6,787 nucleotides of DNA from Rickettsiales bacterium (GCA_947453775.1 CANGHM010000030.1:1-6787); one strand, 5' to 3'. Numbered from the stretch's first letter, positions 1-6,787 are shown. Numbers and translations are program-made. Notes: generated from the sequence alone by a model not told the origin.

Positions 1-1
1 A

Positions 2-556
2 AGCCTTTATATGATGGCAGTAGTGGGGCTAAATATATACGAATCATCAGTAGGCTTTTTTATATGCGCACGCAGCATTAGCTCGACCAGGGAAAGTATT
101 AAAAAGGTCTTACAACAACCAAACTTGATAGCTTTTTTTATAGGTTGCGGATTTAGCACTATTGGCTTTAGTTTGCCAGATTTTCTAGATGATTTTATTT
201 ATAATATGCGCAGCACATACTCAGTGCTAGGCATGATTATGATAGGGCTGGGTGTATCGACTTTAAATAAGTTTGAAATTGATATAAAATTTACTGGAGC
301 TGCGTTTATAGCAAAATTTATTTTTTATCCAGGGGCGGTAAATATCTTTATTTTGCTGGATAAATTCATTCTGCATAACTACTCGGTGTCGCACTATCAA
401 GCTTTGCAGCTGATTTCTGTAGCGCCGATGGCGGCAAGTACTATTGTTTTTGCAGCTTTAACCAAAATGAATATCGAAAAAGTTGCAACAACAGTATTGC
501 TTTCAGCTCTATTTAGCTTGGTATATATGCCAACAATTATTAGCTTATATTATTAA
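2..556 (+). CDS. AEC (auxin efflux carrier) family permease, C-terminal part, 5' end cut by the window
   Basis: The frame is open to the left edge, so this is the tail of a longer gene; the ATG at 11 is probably internal. About 184 residues are visible, against roughly 300 for a full AEC permease. Counting from the Met at 11, hydrophobic segments lie near residues 38-54, 70-84, 95-117, 131-150 and 159-180. This fits the C-terminal half of a ten-helix inner-membrane carrier. Family-like features are the ESSVGFF stretch, the PNLIAFFIG helix, the following SLP turn, the glycine-rich MIMIGLGVS helix and the APMAAS segment. AEC proteins export or import small organic acids and related solutes; the substrate cannot be told from sequence. 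The TAA stop is followed at once by the trxB ATG, so the two genes are probably co-transcribed and perhaps coupled. The family call is fairly secure, the function is not. Confidence 0.82.
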   Translation, partial: SLYMMAVVGLNIYESSVGFFICARSISSTRESIKKVLQQPNLIAFFIGCGFSTIGFSLPDFLDDFIYNMRSTYSVLGMIMIGLGVSTLNKFEIDIKFTGAAFIAKFIFYPGAVNIFILLDKFILHNYSVSHYQALQLISVAPMAASTIVFAALTKMNIEKVATTVLLSALFSLVYMPTIISLYY

Positions 557-1501
557 ATGATTATGGAACAAATAAAAACAAAACTATTAATTATCGGGTC
601 AGGACCCGCTGGAGCTACTGCTGCAATTTACGCAGCAAGGGCTAATTTATCGCCTATCATGGTTTGTGGCCAAGAGCCTGGAGGGCAACTTACTACTACA
701 ACGGATGTAGAAAATTTCCCTGGTTTTGAGCATGCTATTCAAGGGCCTGAGCTAATGGATTCTATGATTAAACAAGCGAAAAATGTAGGCGCAACGATAA
801 TAGAAGATTACGTAAAGAGCGTTGATTTTAGCTCTGGGCCATTTAAAGCTAGCACCGCAACAACAACCTATATCGCAGATAGCGTAATAATTAGCACAGG
901 AGCTCAGGCTAAGTGGCTTAACTTGCCTTCCGAGCAAGAATTTAGGGGCTATGGTGTATCTGGTTGCGCTGTATGCGATGCTTTTTTCTTTAAAAACCAA
1001 ATAGTTATGGTAATTGGTGGTGGTAATGCAGCAGTCGAAGAGGCTCTTTATCTGACTCATCATGCTAGTAAAGTATACTTAGTTCATAGGCGCGATACCT
1101 TGAGGGCAGAAAAAATTCTGCAATCCAGGCTTTTTGCTAATCCTAAAATTGAAATCATATGGAACCATAATTTAGTAGAGGTGCTAGGCAGCGGGCAATC
1201 TCCTAAGTCTGTTAAAGGAGCGATAATTGAAAATACTAAAACTAAAGAATTAAGCACAATCGAGTTAAGTGGGATATTTATAGCAATTGGTCATAGCCCC
1301 AATACCGATATGTTTAAAAATCAAATTCAACTTGATCAAGAAGGCTACGTAATTACTAAACCAGGTACAACTTATACTAATATTGCTGGAGTATTTGCAG
1401 CAGGGGATGTGCAAGATAAAATTTATCGCCAAGCTGTGACTGCGGCTGGTACTGGATGTATGGCTGCCTTAGATGCTGAAAAATACCTTAGCAACTTATA
1501 A
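557..1501 (+). CDS. trxB: Thioredoxin reductase (NADPH)
   Basis: A cytoplasmic FAD enzyme that uses NADPH to reduce thioredoxin, supplying electrons for ribonucleotide reductase and protein disulfide reduction. It has 314 residues, normal for bacterial TrxB. The FAD-binding GSGPAG is at residues 14-19 and GGQL near 42-45. The redox-active pair is CAVC at 137-140, equivalent to CATC in E. coli. The NADPH-binding GGGNAA is at 154-159 with HRR at 177-179, which contacts the 2'-phosphate and supports NADPH rather than NADH. The second FAD motif, GVFAAGDV, is at 278-285, followed by the typical RQAVTAAGTGCMAA helix. The first ATG (557) abuts the stop of the upstream permease gene; the second ATG (563) gives a protein starting MEQIKTK and is equally plausible. 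Neither has a clear Shine-Dalgarno sequence. I see no separate promoter, so expression probably comes from upstream. Confidence 0.97.
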   Translation: MIMEQIKTKLLIIGSGPAGATAAIYAARANLSPIMVCGQEPGGQLTTTTDVENFPGFEHAIQGPELMDSMIKQAKNVGATIIEDYVKSVDFSSGPFKASTATTTYIADSVIISTGAQAKWLNLPSEQEFRGYGVSGCAVCDAFFFKNQIVMVIGGGNAAVEEALYLTHHASKVYLVHRRDTLRAEKILQSRLFANPKIEIIWNHNLVEVLGSGQSPKSVKGAIIENTKTKELSTIELSGIFIAIGHSPNTDMFKNQIQLDQEGYVITKPGTTYTNIAGVFAAGDVQDKIYRQAVTAAGTGCMAALDAEKYLSNL

Positions 1502-1545
1502 TTATACGCTAATAATGTCGGGGCCTTGATTGCTAGGTCTCAAGC

Positions 1546-2796
1546 TTATATTGCATCATCAAATTTACCAGTTAAGGTTTTATAGATATCAGTTAAAGAG
1601 GGTATCACTTCCTCATAATATATCTGGTATAAGCCAGGCATAAGTCTGCTGGTAGCTAAATATCCCCATTTCATTACCTGCTGAGGGACTCTTGCTAAAG
1701 CTTCTACACACTTTATTGCTTCTTCTGCTTCTGGGTCATCTCTGCTATAAACATCGGCTTGTGGCGTTAGGTTAAATAGCATATCTTCAAGCATAGCTTG
1801 AAGCATAATGGCTAAATATTTTTCGTGTCTTAAGGTTAGCGCAAAAAGTAAATTAGCAGATTTTTTGGCTTTGTAGCAAAACGCTAAGCGCTTAAGATAT
1901 AAATTGGCTCTAAGTAAATTTATCTTGAAATTATACATATGATTTTTATCGTAAAAACGCACTTGTTTTTCTAATTCCAGCAGATGATTAAAATTTAAAT
2001 CTATTAAGTGTTGATGGATTGCATCTACAGCAGCAATATCATTTTTGCGTGCCTCTTTTACATGCCTTTTTGCTCTAGTGCAGGCAAAATCAGCTGAATG
2101 TCGACCTATTTGGATTCCTTGGGGGTTGCGAATAATATCGGAAAAATGCCCTAGTTCTTGTCCAGCAATAATTTGCAAACGCGCCATTGCCGGCTTGCCA
2201 TCGCCTAAAATAGCATCTGGTAAAGAATTTTCCGCCAATGGATCACCTCCACAAGAGACAAATACCGCAACATTATAGCCATCTGTGCTTTGCATGCCGC
2301 TATTTGAGCCGGCGCGCTGCCAGTTGACCACATCCATCACATCGCCAATACTATGACCATAAGAAATATAGATCTCTACCTGCTCAAGCAAAAGCCACTT
2401 AAGCACAATAGGTAAAGCTGCTTGGGCAAATATTCGTACTAATTTTAGCATGAGCTGTTTTTCGACAATCGAGTTTTTTGCCATTTGTAGGCGAAAATAT
2501 TCCAATACTGTCTGTATTTTTTGCTCTAAGGCTTGGCCTTGAAATTTTTTGCTATAAAAAACGTTTAGTTTGATTAAGGTTTTGTCCATGAGCGCTGGCA
2601 AGAGTTGCTCTTGACTAAGTGTTATACTGCGGTCTATGTCGGGGTCAAGTAAGTTGACGAAATTTCTTGCAGAGTCGGTATCTATACGCACCAGTCCTGA
2701 TTCTACTAGTTTCAGGGCCAAGTCCTCATACTCTGGATCCATGTCTTTTTTTTCAATAGCAGGCAATTTAAATAGCACATGATATAGATTAGTCAA
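1546..2796 (-). CDS. Conserved protein of unknown function, DUF2748-like (Rickettsiales), with a degenerate zinc-protease-like motif
   Basis: A 416-residue protein, probably cytoplasmic. I recognise it tentatively as the DUF2748 type found in Rickettsia and relatives; no function is known to me. It is rich in predicted helix. A hydrophobic stretch at about 117-137 could be a buried helix or a single membrane segment. The most distinctive part is residues 160-245: QRAGSNSGMQSTDGYN, then SCGGDPLAE (181-189), then AGQELGHFSD (211-220), and a His at 233 (GRHSADF). QELGH has the shape of a zincin HExxH motif with the first His replaced by Gln, so classical metalloprotease activity is doubtful. The frame runs upstream of 2796 to a stop with no ATG, which makes TTG (2794-2796) the best start. 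No strong Shine-Dalgarno sequence is visible. It lies 41 bases after the FKBP-like gene on the same strand, probably as last gene of that operon, and converges on trxB. Confidence 0.85.
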   Translation of the reverse strand: MTNLYHVLFKLPAIEKKDMDPEYEDLALKLVESGLVRIDTDSARNFVNLLDPDIDRSITLSQEQLLPALMDKTLIKLNVFYSKKFQGQALEQKIQTVLEYFRLQMAKNSIVEKQLMLKLVRIFAQAALPIVLKWLLLEQVEIYISYGHSIGDVMDVVNWQRAGSNSGMQSTDGYNVAVFVSCGGDPLAENSLPDAILGDGKPAMARLQIIAGQELGHFSDIIRNPQGIQIGRHSADFACTRAKRHVKEARKNDIAAVDAIHQHLIDLNFNHLLELEKQVRFYDKNHMYNFKINLLRANLYLKRLAFCYKAKKSANLLFALTLRHEKYLAIMLQAMLEDMLFNLTPQADVYSRDDPEAEEAIKCVEALARVPQQVMKWGYLATSRLMPGLYQIYYEEVIPSLTDIYKTLTGKFDDAI

Positions 2797-2837
2797 GATC
2801 TTTATACCATCAAGTTAACAACTATCTTAAGTATATA

Positions 2838-3752
2838 TCAATAAACTTCTAGTAGCAATAATTGCTCGCGATAAGAATTTAGATTTTTCAACTCAGGATT
2901 AAAAGAGCCTCCAAAGTGCATGAAATATTTTCCATAAGCAAGTATGCTAATTGGTGAGGCGGCAATTGTGTTAAACAAGCTATATGAAAAAATCATAGGA
3001 CATTTGCTATCACCTAGCCGCATAGGAAAAATATCATCAAATAGTAATTGATTATTTAATGTCCAGATACGTAATTTGGGAGCAATGCTCTGACCACACA
3101 AAATAGGGTGAGCAAATTGGTTGCTGTTTTGAAAAAGGCGTACATTTTCAAACTGGCTGGATAAAACTTTTTTTAATACAACCTGTATTTTTAAACCATT
3201 TGCTTTTTCTTGACTGGAAGGCATTTTACTTTGTAAGGAGCCAGCGCACCAATAAGGTATTATTGCGCTTCTTGTGGCGCCTACTTGCATGCCAACAATA
3301 ATATTTACTAAAGCTGGTATATGATGGTCAGATAAAGTCATTTCTTTATCGTTTTCCAAGACAATAATTTGCTCATTTTGCCAAATGCTATAGTCAACCA
3401 CAACCGTTGAGCCGCAATAAGCTCTATCTTTTTTTTCATCAGACTTTACTTTATCGACAATCGAAAACACTGCATCAAGATAAGAGGCATTCTCAGCTTG
3501 GCTATTTTGCATGGGTCTGATCAGTTTGGTCATAAACTCTTGCCCACCAGGTGATTGAGCTATTTTAGCTAGCAAGTTGGCTATAAAATTGGAAAAATAT
3601 CCAAGTGGTCTGATCTCAAAAGCCTTGCCATTTTCGTGGATTATAGTAGGCTCATTTGATGAGCCAGTTTGAGTTAGATTGAAATAATCGGATTTATAAA
3701 ATGCAACTAATAGCAGGGCTATAATTATTGCAAAATAAAATCCCTTTCTCAT
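2838..3752 (-). CDS. Membrane-anchored FKBP-like (peptidyl-prolyl isomerase-like) protein, divergent
   Basis: A 304-residue protein. Residues 1-3 are basic (MRK) and 5-18 strongly hydrophobic, with no lipobox and no clear signal-peptidase site, so it is likely anchored with its bulk in the periplasm. Residues 112-196 resemble an FKBP domain: GSTVVVDYSIW as the first strands, PALVNIIVGMQVGATRSAIIP as the helix and following strand (compare the family pattern of a helix, then MxxGxxR, then IP), and GLKIQVVLKKVL as the last strand. Several aromatic residues that line the FKBP active site seem absent, notably the Trp at the helix base, so isomerase activity is uncertain. Residues 200-304 form a further segment I do not recognise. 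Four cysteines (113, 169, 219, 251) could form disulfides if exported. Its ATG overlaps the upstream peptidase stop by four bases (ATGA, 3749-3752), a sign of translational coupling. The domain call is moderate; anchoring is inferred. Confidence 0.75.
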   Translation of the reverse strand: MRKGFYFAIIIALLLVAFYKSDYFNLTQTGSSNEPTIIHENGKAFEIRPLGYFSNFIANLLAKIAQSPGGQEFMTKLIRPMQNSQAENASYLDAVFSIVDKVKSDEKKDRAYCGSTVVVDYSIWQNEQIIVLENDKEMTLSDHHIPALVNIIVGMQVGATRSAIIPYWCAGSLQSKMPSSQEKANGLKIQVVLKKVLSSQFENVRLFQNSNQFAHPILCGQSIAPKLRIWTLNNQLLFDDIFPMRLGDSKCPMIFSYSLFNTIAASPISILAYGKYFMHFGGSFNPELKNLNSYREQLLLLEVY

Positions 3753-5902
3753 ATTTTTATATTAAAAGCGGCCAAAATAAATAGATACTCTTGGGCTACT
3801 TCGTTTAGATAATCGAATCTGCCAGAAGAGCCAAAATGCCCTGAATCAAGATCGGTTTTTAAGAGCAATAAGTTATCGTCAGTTTTTATGGCACGCAGTC
3901 TTGCTACCCACTTTGTAGCCTCATAATATCCTACGCGCGGATCAGCAGTGCCAGTGGTTACAAATATATGCGGATAATTTTGCGCTTTTACATTATCGTA
4001 AGGCGAATAAGATTGAATATATTTAAAAAATTCAGGGTCTTTGGGGTTTCCCCATTCTTTGTATTCTCCTGGCGTGAGGGGTAAGGTATCATCTAGCATT
4101 GTGTTTAGCACATCTACAAAGGGTACATGCGCTATAGCTACCTTATATAGCTCAGGTCTTTGATTAATTACATTACCTATTAATAGACCTCCAGCGCTGC
4201 CCCCAGCAATTGCAATTTTTTCTTTCGCAGTATAGCCACTCTCTATTAGATGCTCGCTTACGGCGATAAAGTCTTGAAATGTGCGTTTTTTATTTAAAAA
4301 TTTTGCATCCTCATACCAATGCCTGCCCAGTTCATCTCCTCCGCGAATATGGGCTATGGCAAAAATAAAACCTCGATTAACCAAAGATAAAATATTACTT
4401 CTAAACATTGGCTCCATTGCTATACCATAAGATCCATAACCATATAGATAAAGTGGATTTGAGGAGTCTTTTTTCATCATATCCTTTTTGTAAAAGATAG
4501 AAATGGGTACTTTTACTCCATCGCTTTGCGCCCATACTCTTTCGGTCATATACTCATCGGGGTTAAATCCACCAACTACCTCTTTTGTTTTCAATGCGGT
4601 GAGATCTTGTGTGTGATAATTATACTGATAGACGGTATCTGGACGGTTTGGTGCGGAGTAAGAAATGCGCAAATCATCTTCTTCAAAATTAGCGCAATAC
4701 GCTGAGGCGGTATAGGCCTGATCTGGAAATGAAATGATTTGATCTTTTTGACTTTTTAAATCTCGCGCCACAATCATTGGCAGACCAAGAGATTTGTAGT
4801 TTAAAATGATATAATTTTTTGAAATATCAAAAGTCTTAAGATATTTTTCTTTATCGCAAGGTATATAATCGCGCCAATTTTCTTTGCTAGTATTGTTGAT
4901 ATCTGTTATAGCTAGGCGAAAATTAGCTCCCGAGTCGTTGGATAATATATAAAAATATTTATCGTTATGATTGATAGAATATAGCGCATTTTCTATGCGC
5001 GCTTGAAATAATTTAAGGCTCAAGTCTTGCGACTCTAAATCAATGGTATGTATTTGGTTTTCTTGTGCTCCACCTGAATCAATACATAAATATCTTTTGC
5101 TAGCTGTTTTAGATATCGCTACTTGGTATAAGTGATTTGTTTCGTGCAAGATTAGCTTATCGGGTTGAGCATCACCCAACAAATGAAATAAAACCTTTGT
5201 TGCTCGCAGATTTTCATCCACGCTGACGTAAAAAAAACCAGGCAACTTTTCATGCCATATAATATCGCTATGAACATTATGAATTATGTCTGGTAAATGT
5301 TGGCCTGTTTTAAGGTCAATAACGTGTATAGTATATTTTTCATCGCCCTTATGATCCACACCATAAGCAAGCAAATTTTGTTCAGGTGAAACTTTGGTAA
5401 CGCTAACTCGGGTATAGCTTTTGCCTTGGGCTAAATTATTAACATCAAGGATAACTTCCTCTTTGCCACGGGGGCCTTCTCTGCGGCAATATATTTGATA
5501 ATCATTGTTTTCTTGAATTTTGCTGTAGTAATAGTATTGTTTATTTTTGATTTCTGTGGATTTGTCCTCTAGCTTAATTCTAGCTTTTAGCTCATCAAAT
5601 AAGCGATTTTTCTCTCTTTTGAATCTAGTGAAAAAAGCATCGTGAGCATAGTTATTTTCTGCAACCAAGTGATCTAAAATAGATTTTTGTGTGACTGAAT
5701 TTGGCCAATCTTTATCGCGTAGCCAGTTATATTCATCAGAAATTTGCTCCTTGCCAACGCTATAAGTATATTGTTGCTTTTGAGCTGCCGGTGGTTTGGC
5801 GTTCATAATATTATTTTGTTTTTTCAGTATCAGTATAGCAAAAACCAACAATGCGGCAAAAAGCTTTGTTGAATAACTGAAAGATGATCGGGAAATTTGC
5901 AT
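3749..5902 (-). CDS. ptrB: Oligopeptidase B-type serine peptidase (family S9A), with hydrophobic N-terminal extension
   Basis: Oligopeptidase B cleaves short peptides after basic residues; a beta-propeller in front of the active site excludes folded proteins. This 717-residue protein has a propeller at about 105-440 and an alpha/beta-hydrolase domain at 445-717. The catalytic Ser is 569 in GGSAGG, with Asp654 in TADPRVGYYE and His689 in DSGHFGSSGR. Spacings of 85 and 35 residues equal those I recall for E. coli PtrB (532, 617, 652). PFVDVLNTMLDD and LPLTPGEYKEWGNP are typical of oligopeptidase B rather than prolyl oligopeptidase. Residues 1-32 are extra compared with E. coli and include a hydrophobic run at 15-26 followed by KK, which may anchor or export the enzyme. 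Met33 (codon 5804-5806) would give a normal cytosolic form. Neither start has a clear Shine-Dalgarno. Two specificity positions differ (see findings). It is first in the minus-strand operon, behind the promoter at 5950-5978. Confidence 0.9.
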   Translation of the reverse strand: MQISRSSFSYSTKLFAALLVFAILILKKQNNIMNAKPPAAQKQQYTYSVGKEQISDEYNWLRDKDWPNSVTQKSILDHLVAENNYAHDAFFTRFKREKNRLFDELKARIKLEDKSTEIKNKQYYYYSKIQENNDYQIYCRREGPRGKEEVILDVNNLAQGKSYTRVSVTKVSPEQNLLAYGVDHKGDEKYTIHVIDLKTGQHLPDIIHNVHSDIIWHEKLPGFFYVSVDENLRATKVLFHLLGDAQPDKLILHETNHLYQVAISKTASKRYLCIDSGGAQENQIHTIDLESQDLSLKLFQARIENALYSINHNDKYFYILSNDSGANFRLAITDINNTSKENWRDYIPCDKEKYLKTFDISKNYIILNYKSLGLPMIVARDLKSQKDQIISFPDQAYTASAYCANFEEDDLRISYSAPNRPDTVYQYNYHTQDLTALKTKEVVGGFNPDEYMTERVWAQSDGVKVPISIFYKKDMMKKDSSNPLYLYGYGSYGIAMEPMFRSNILSLVNRGFIFAIAHIRGGDELGRHWYEDAKFLNKKRTFQDFIAVSEHLIESGYTAKEKIAIAGGSAGGLLIGNVINQRPELYKVAIAHVPFVDVLNTMLDDTLPLTPGEYKEWGNPKDPEFFKYIQSYSPYDNVKAQNYPHIFVTTGTADPRVGYYEATKWVARLRAIKTDDNLLLLKTDLDSGHFGSSGRFDYLNEVAQEYLFILAAFNIKI

Positions 5903-5949
5903 TGAATGTAGTTTTTTTACAGGATCTATATAAGTTAAATTTAAAATTT

Positions 5950-5978
5950 AGTATGTATATCAAATAAATTTTTGTCAA
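5950..5978 (-). promoter_or_regulatory. Sigma-70-type promoter for the peptidase operon
   Basis: Read on the minus strand, a perfect -35 TTGACA (5973-5978) is followed by a 17-base spacer and CATACT (5950-5955), matching four of six -10 positions. Transcription would start near 5943, leaving about 40 untranslated bases before the ATG at 5900-5902. This is the strongest promoter match in the spacer and supports the upstream start of the peptidase gene, since the whole N-terminal extension would be transcribed. No promoter is evident inside the operon, so all three minus-strand genes probably depend on it. Confidence 0.6.
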
Positions 5979-5998
5979 CTAAATTGTATATCAAATAA
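5954..5998. repeat. Perfect 14-base direct repeat in the divergent spacer
   Basis: TGTATATCAAATAA occurs at 5954-5967 and again at 5985-5998, 31 bases apart start to start, close to three helical turns. The first copy fills most of the space between -35 and -10 of the minus-strand promoter; the second lies just upstream of its -35. This placement would suit a regulator bound on one DNA face. Chance or a small local duplication is also possible, given the high AT content. Confidence 0.55.
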
Positions 5999-6042
5999 TT
6001 GATAAAGAGCTAAACCCTTGTGTGATAAAGTCCTAAAAATAT

Positions 6043-6073
6043 CTTAAATCTCTAGGAGATAGCTAGATTTGAG
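6043..6073. promoter_or_regulatory. Dyad symmetry upstream of typA, possible operator
   Basis: The arms CTTAAATCT (6043-6051) and AGATTTGAG (6065-6073) are inverted repeats matching at 8 of 9 positions, with centres 22 bases apart, about two helical turns. A second, shifted pair, TCTAG (6051-6055) and CTAGA (6063-6067), lies inside. The dyad sits directly upstream of the TATAAT at 6076-6081 and covers the place where a -35 would be. It could bind a dimeric regulator. There is no T-tract after it, so it is not an intrinsic terminator. Confidence 0.4.
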
Positions 6074-6075
6074 GT

Positions 6076-6081
6076 TATAAT
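6076..6081 (+). promoter_or_regulatory. Candidate -10 box (TATAAT) for typA
   Basis: An exact TATAAT lies 33 bases before the typA start codon. Transcription would begin near 6088 and give a leader of about 27 bases. No sequence resembling TTGACA is found 15-18 bases upstream (that region reads CTAGGAGA), and the base pair before the box is GG T rather than an extended TG. The promoter may be weak or need an activator, or the match may be chance in AT-rich DNA. Confidence 0.45.
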
Positions 6082-6114
6082 TAACATTCAAAGAGATTTT
6101 ATTGGAAATATATA

Positions 6115-6787
6115 ATGACAGAAATGCGCAATATTGCCATCATCGCACACGTTGATCATGGCAAGACAACACTAGTAGACAGCATACTTAAGCAAAGCGG
6201 CACGTTTCGTTCGAATCAAAACGTGGCTGAAAGAGCTATGGATTCAAACGATCAGGAAAAAGAGCGAGGCATTACCATTTTGGCAAAGTGCACCTCTATT
6301 ATGTGGAAAGATAAAAAAATTAATATAGTTGACACTCCAGGACACGCGGATTTTGGTGGAGAGGTAGAGCGAATCTTAAGCATGGTAGATGGAGTGATAT
6401 TGCTAGTAGATTCATCGGAAGGAGCTATGCCCCAAACCAAATTTGTTCTTGCAAAAGCTTTGAAACTTGGCCTTAAGCCGATTGTGGTAATCAATAAAAT
6501 TGACAGACCAGACGGTAGGCCCGAAGAAGTGATTAACGAGGTATTTGATTTATTTATCGCCCTAGATGCCGATGATGAGCAAGCTGATTTCCCGATAGTA
6601 TATGCATCAGGCAGAAGTGGATGGGCGGATTTGACTTTAAATGGTCCGCGCAAAGATGTTTCACCTCTTTTTGATTTGATCATTCAGCATGTTCCAGCAC
6701 CGAAAAACGATGTATCTGAGCCGTTCTCTATGCTTATTACCACTAGAGAATATGATTCATATTTAGGCAGAGTGTTAACGGGTAGAA
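6115..6787 (+). CDS. typA: TypA/BipA translational GTPase, N-terminal part, 3' end cut by the window
   Basis: A ribosome-binding GTPase related to EF-G and LepA, with roles in ribosome assembly and growth under stress such as cold. The first 224 codons are present, of about 600 in the family, with no stop before the edge. All nucleotide-binding motifs are visible: G1 AHVDHGKT at residues 11-18, G2 RGITI at 51-55, G3 DTPGH at 73-77, G4 NKID at 127-130 and G5 SGRSG at 165-169. [10 protein letters not shown] after G3 and the MPQTKFVL stretch distinguish TypA from LepA and EF-G. Domain 2 begins near EPFSMLITT (202-210). The ATG at 6115 is preceded by GGA at 6104-6106, eight bases away, a modest Shine-Dalgarno. 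The next ATG is at codon 4, but [17 protein letters not shown] is normal for the family. It is divergent from the peptidase operon. Confidence 0.96.
   Translation, partial: MTEMRNIAIIAHVDHGKTTLVDSILKQSGTFRSNQNVAERAMDSNDQEKERGITILAKCTSIMWKDKKINIVDTPGHADFGGEVERILSMVDGVILLVDSSEGAMPQTKFVLAKALKLGLKPIVVINKIDRPDGRPEEVINEVFDLFIALDADDEQADFPIVYASGRSGWADLTLNGPRKDVSPLFDLIIQHVPAPKNDVSEPFSMLITTREYDSYLGRVLTGR

Noticed and set aside
752..1063. Minus-strand open frame of 103 codons
   Set aside because: It lies wholly inside trxB on the opposite strand, and its product has no recognisable features; trxB motifs are intact across it.
1502..1545. Possible bidirectional terminator between trxB and the unknown gene
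   Set aside because: Only a 5-base stem is found (CTTGA at 1525-1529 with TCAAG at 1540-1544) with a 10-base loop and no T-tract on either strand. It is too weak to call.
2045..2278. Plus-strand open frame of 77 codons
   Set aside because: It is antisense to the QELGH region of the unknown protein, with no ribosome binding site or recognisable product.
2797..2837. Internal promoter before the unknown gene
   Set aside because: A TATAAA-like sequence occurs on the minus strand but ends only a few bases before the TTG start, so it could not drive that gene with a usable leader.
5903..6114. Small leader peptide or RNA gene in the divergent spacer
   Set aside because: The ATGs there meet stops within a few codons, the AGGAGA at 6055-6060 has no usable start after it, and I see no tRNA-like or riboswitch-like fold.
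6252..6683. Minus-strand open frame of 143 codons
   Set aside because: It is antisense to the GTPase domain of typA, whose motifs G3 to G5 are intact in the other frame.

Overview
This is an AT-rich, gene-dense bacterial window with five tightly packed genes, two of them cut by the window edges, plus one conserved gene of unknown function. The organism looks like an alphaproteobacterium of the Rickettsiales. The TrxB and TypA sequences fit that group, and the 416-residue protein resembles a family of unknown function (DUF2748, as I recall it) known mainly from Rickettsia and relatives. This placement rests on recognition, not on a search. I see no mobile elements, CRISPR array, tRNA or rRNA.

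Layout. Left end, + strand (2-1501): the C-terminal part of an AEC (auxin efflux carrier-type) permease, followed with no gap by a complete thioredoxin reductase gene, trxB. A 44-base convergent junction follows. Minus-strand cluster (5902 down to 1546): an oligopeptidase B-type serine peptidase with an unusual hydrophobic N-terminus; an N-terminally anchored, degenerate FKBP-like protein whose start overlaps the peptidase stop (ATGA); then, 41 bases on, the unknown 416-residue protein, which starts at TTG. Right end, + strand (6115 to the edge): the 5' part of typA/bipA, a ribosome-associated GTPase.

The 212-base divergent spacer (5903-6114) is the only real regulatory region. It holds a good sigma-70-type promoter reading into the minus-strand cluster (TTGACA, 17-base spacer, CATACT). 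A perfect 14-base direct repeat lies in and beside that promoter. On the typA side there is a TATAAT box with no recognisable -35 but with a 9-base dyad just upstream.

How the genes may work together: the peptidase, FKBP-like protein and unknown protein look like one transcription unit, and the first two are translationally coupled. If both hydrophobic N-termini are real membrane anchors, the pair could be a membrane-tethered peptide-cleaving and folding module. The unknown third protein carries a near-miss zinc-protease motif (QELGH). The peptidase keeps its catalytic triad but has changed residues at positions that set specificity for basic substrates in enterobacterial oligopeptidase B. 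These three points are the most interesting content. The rest is ordinary housekeeping.
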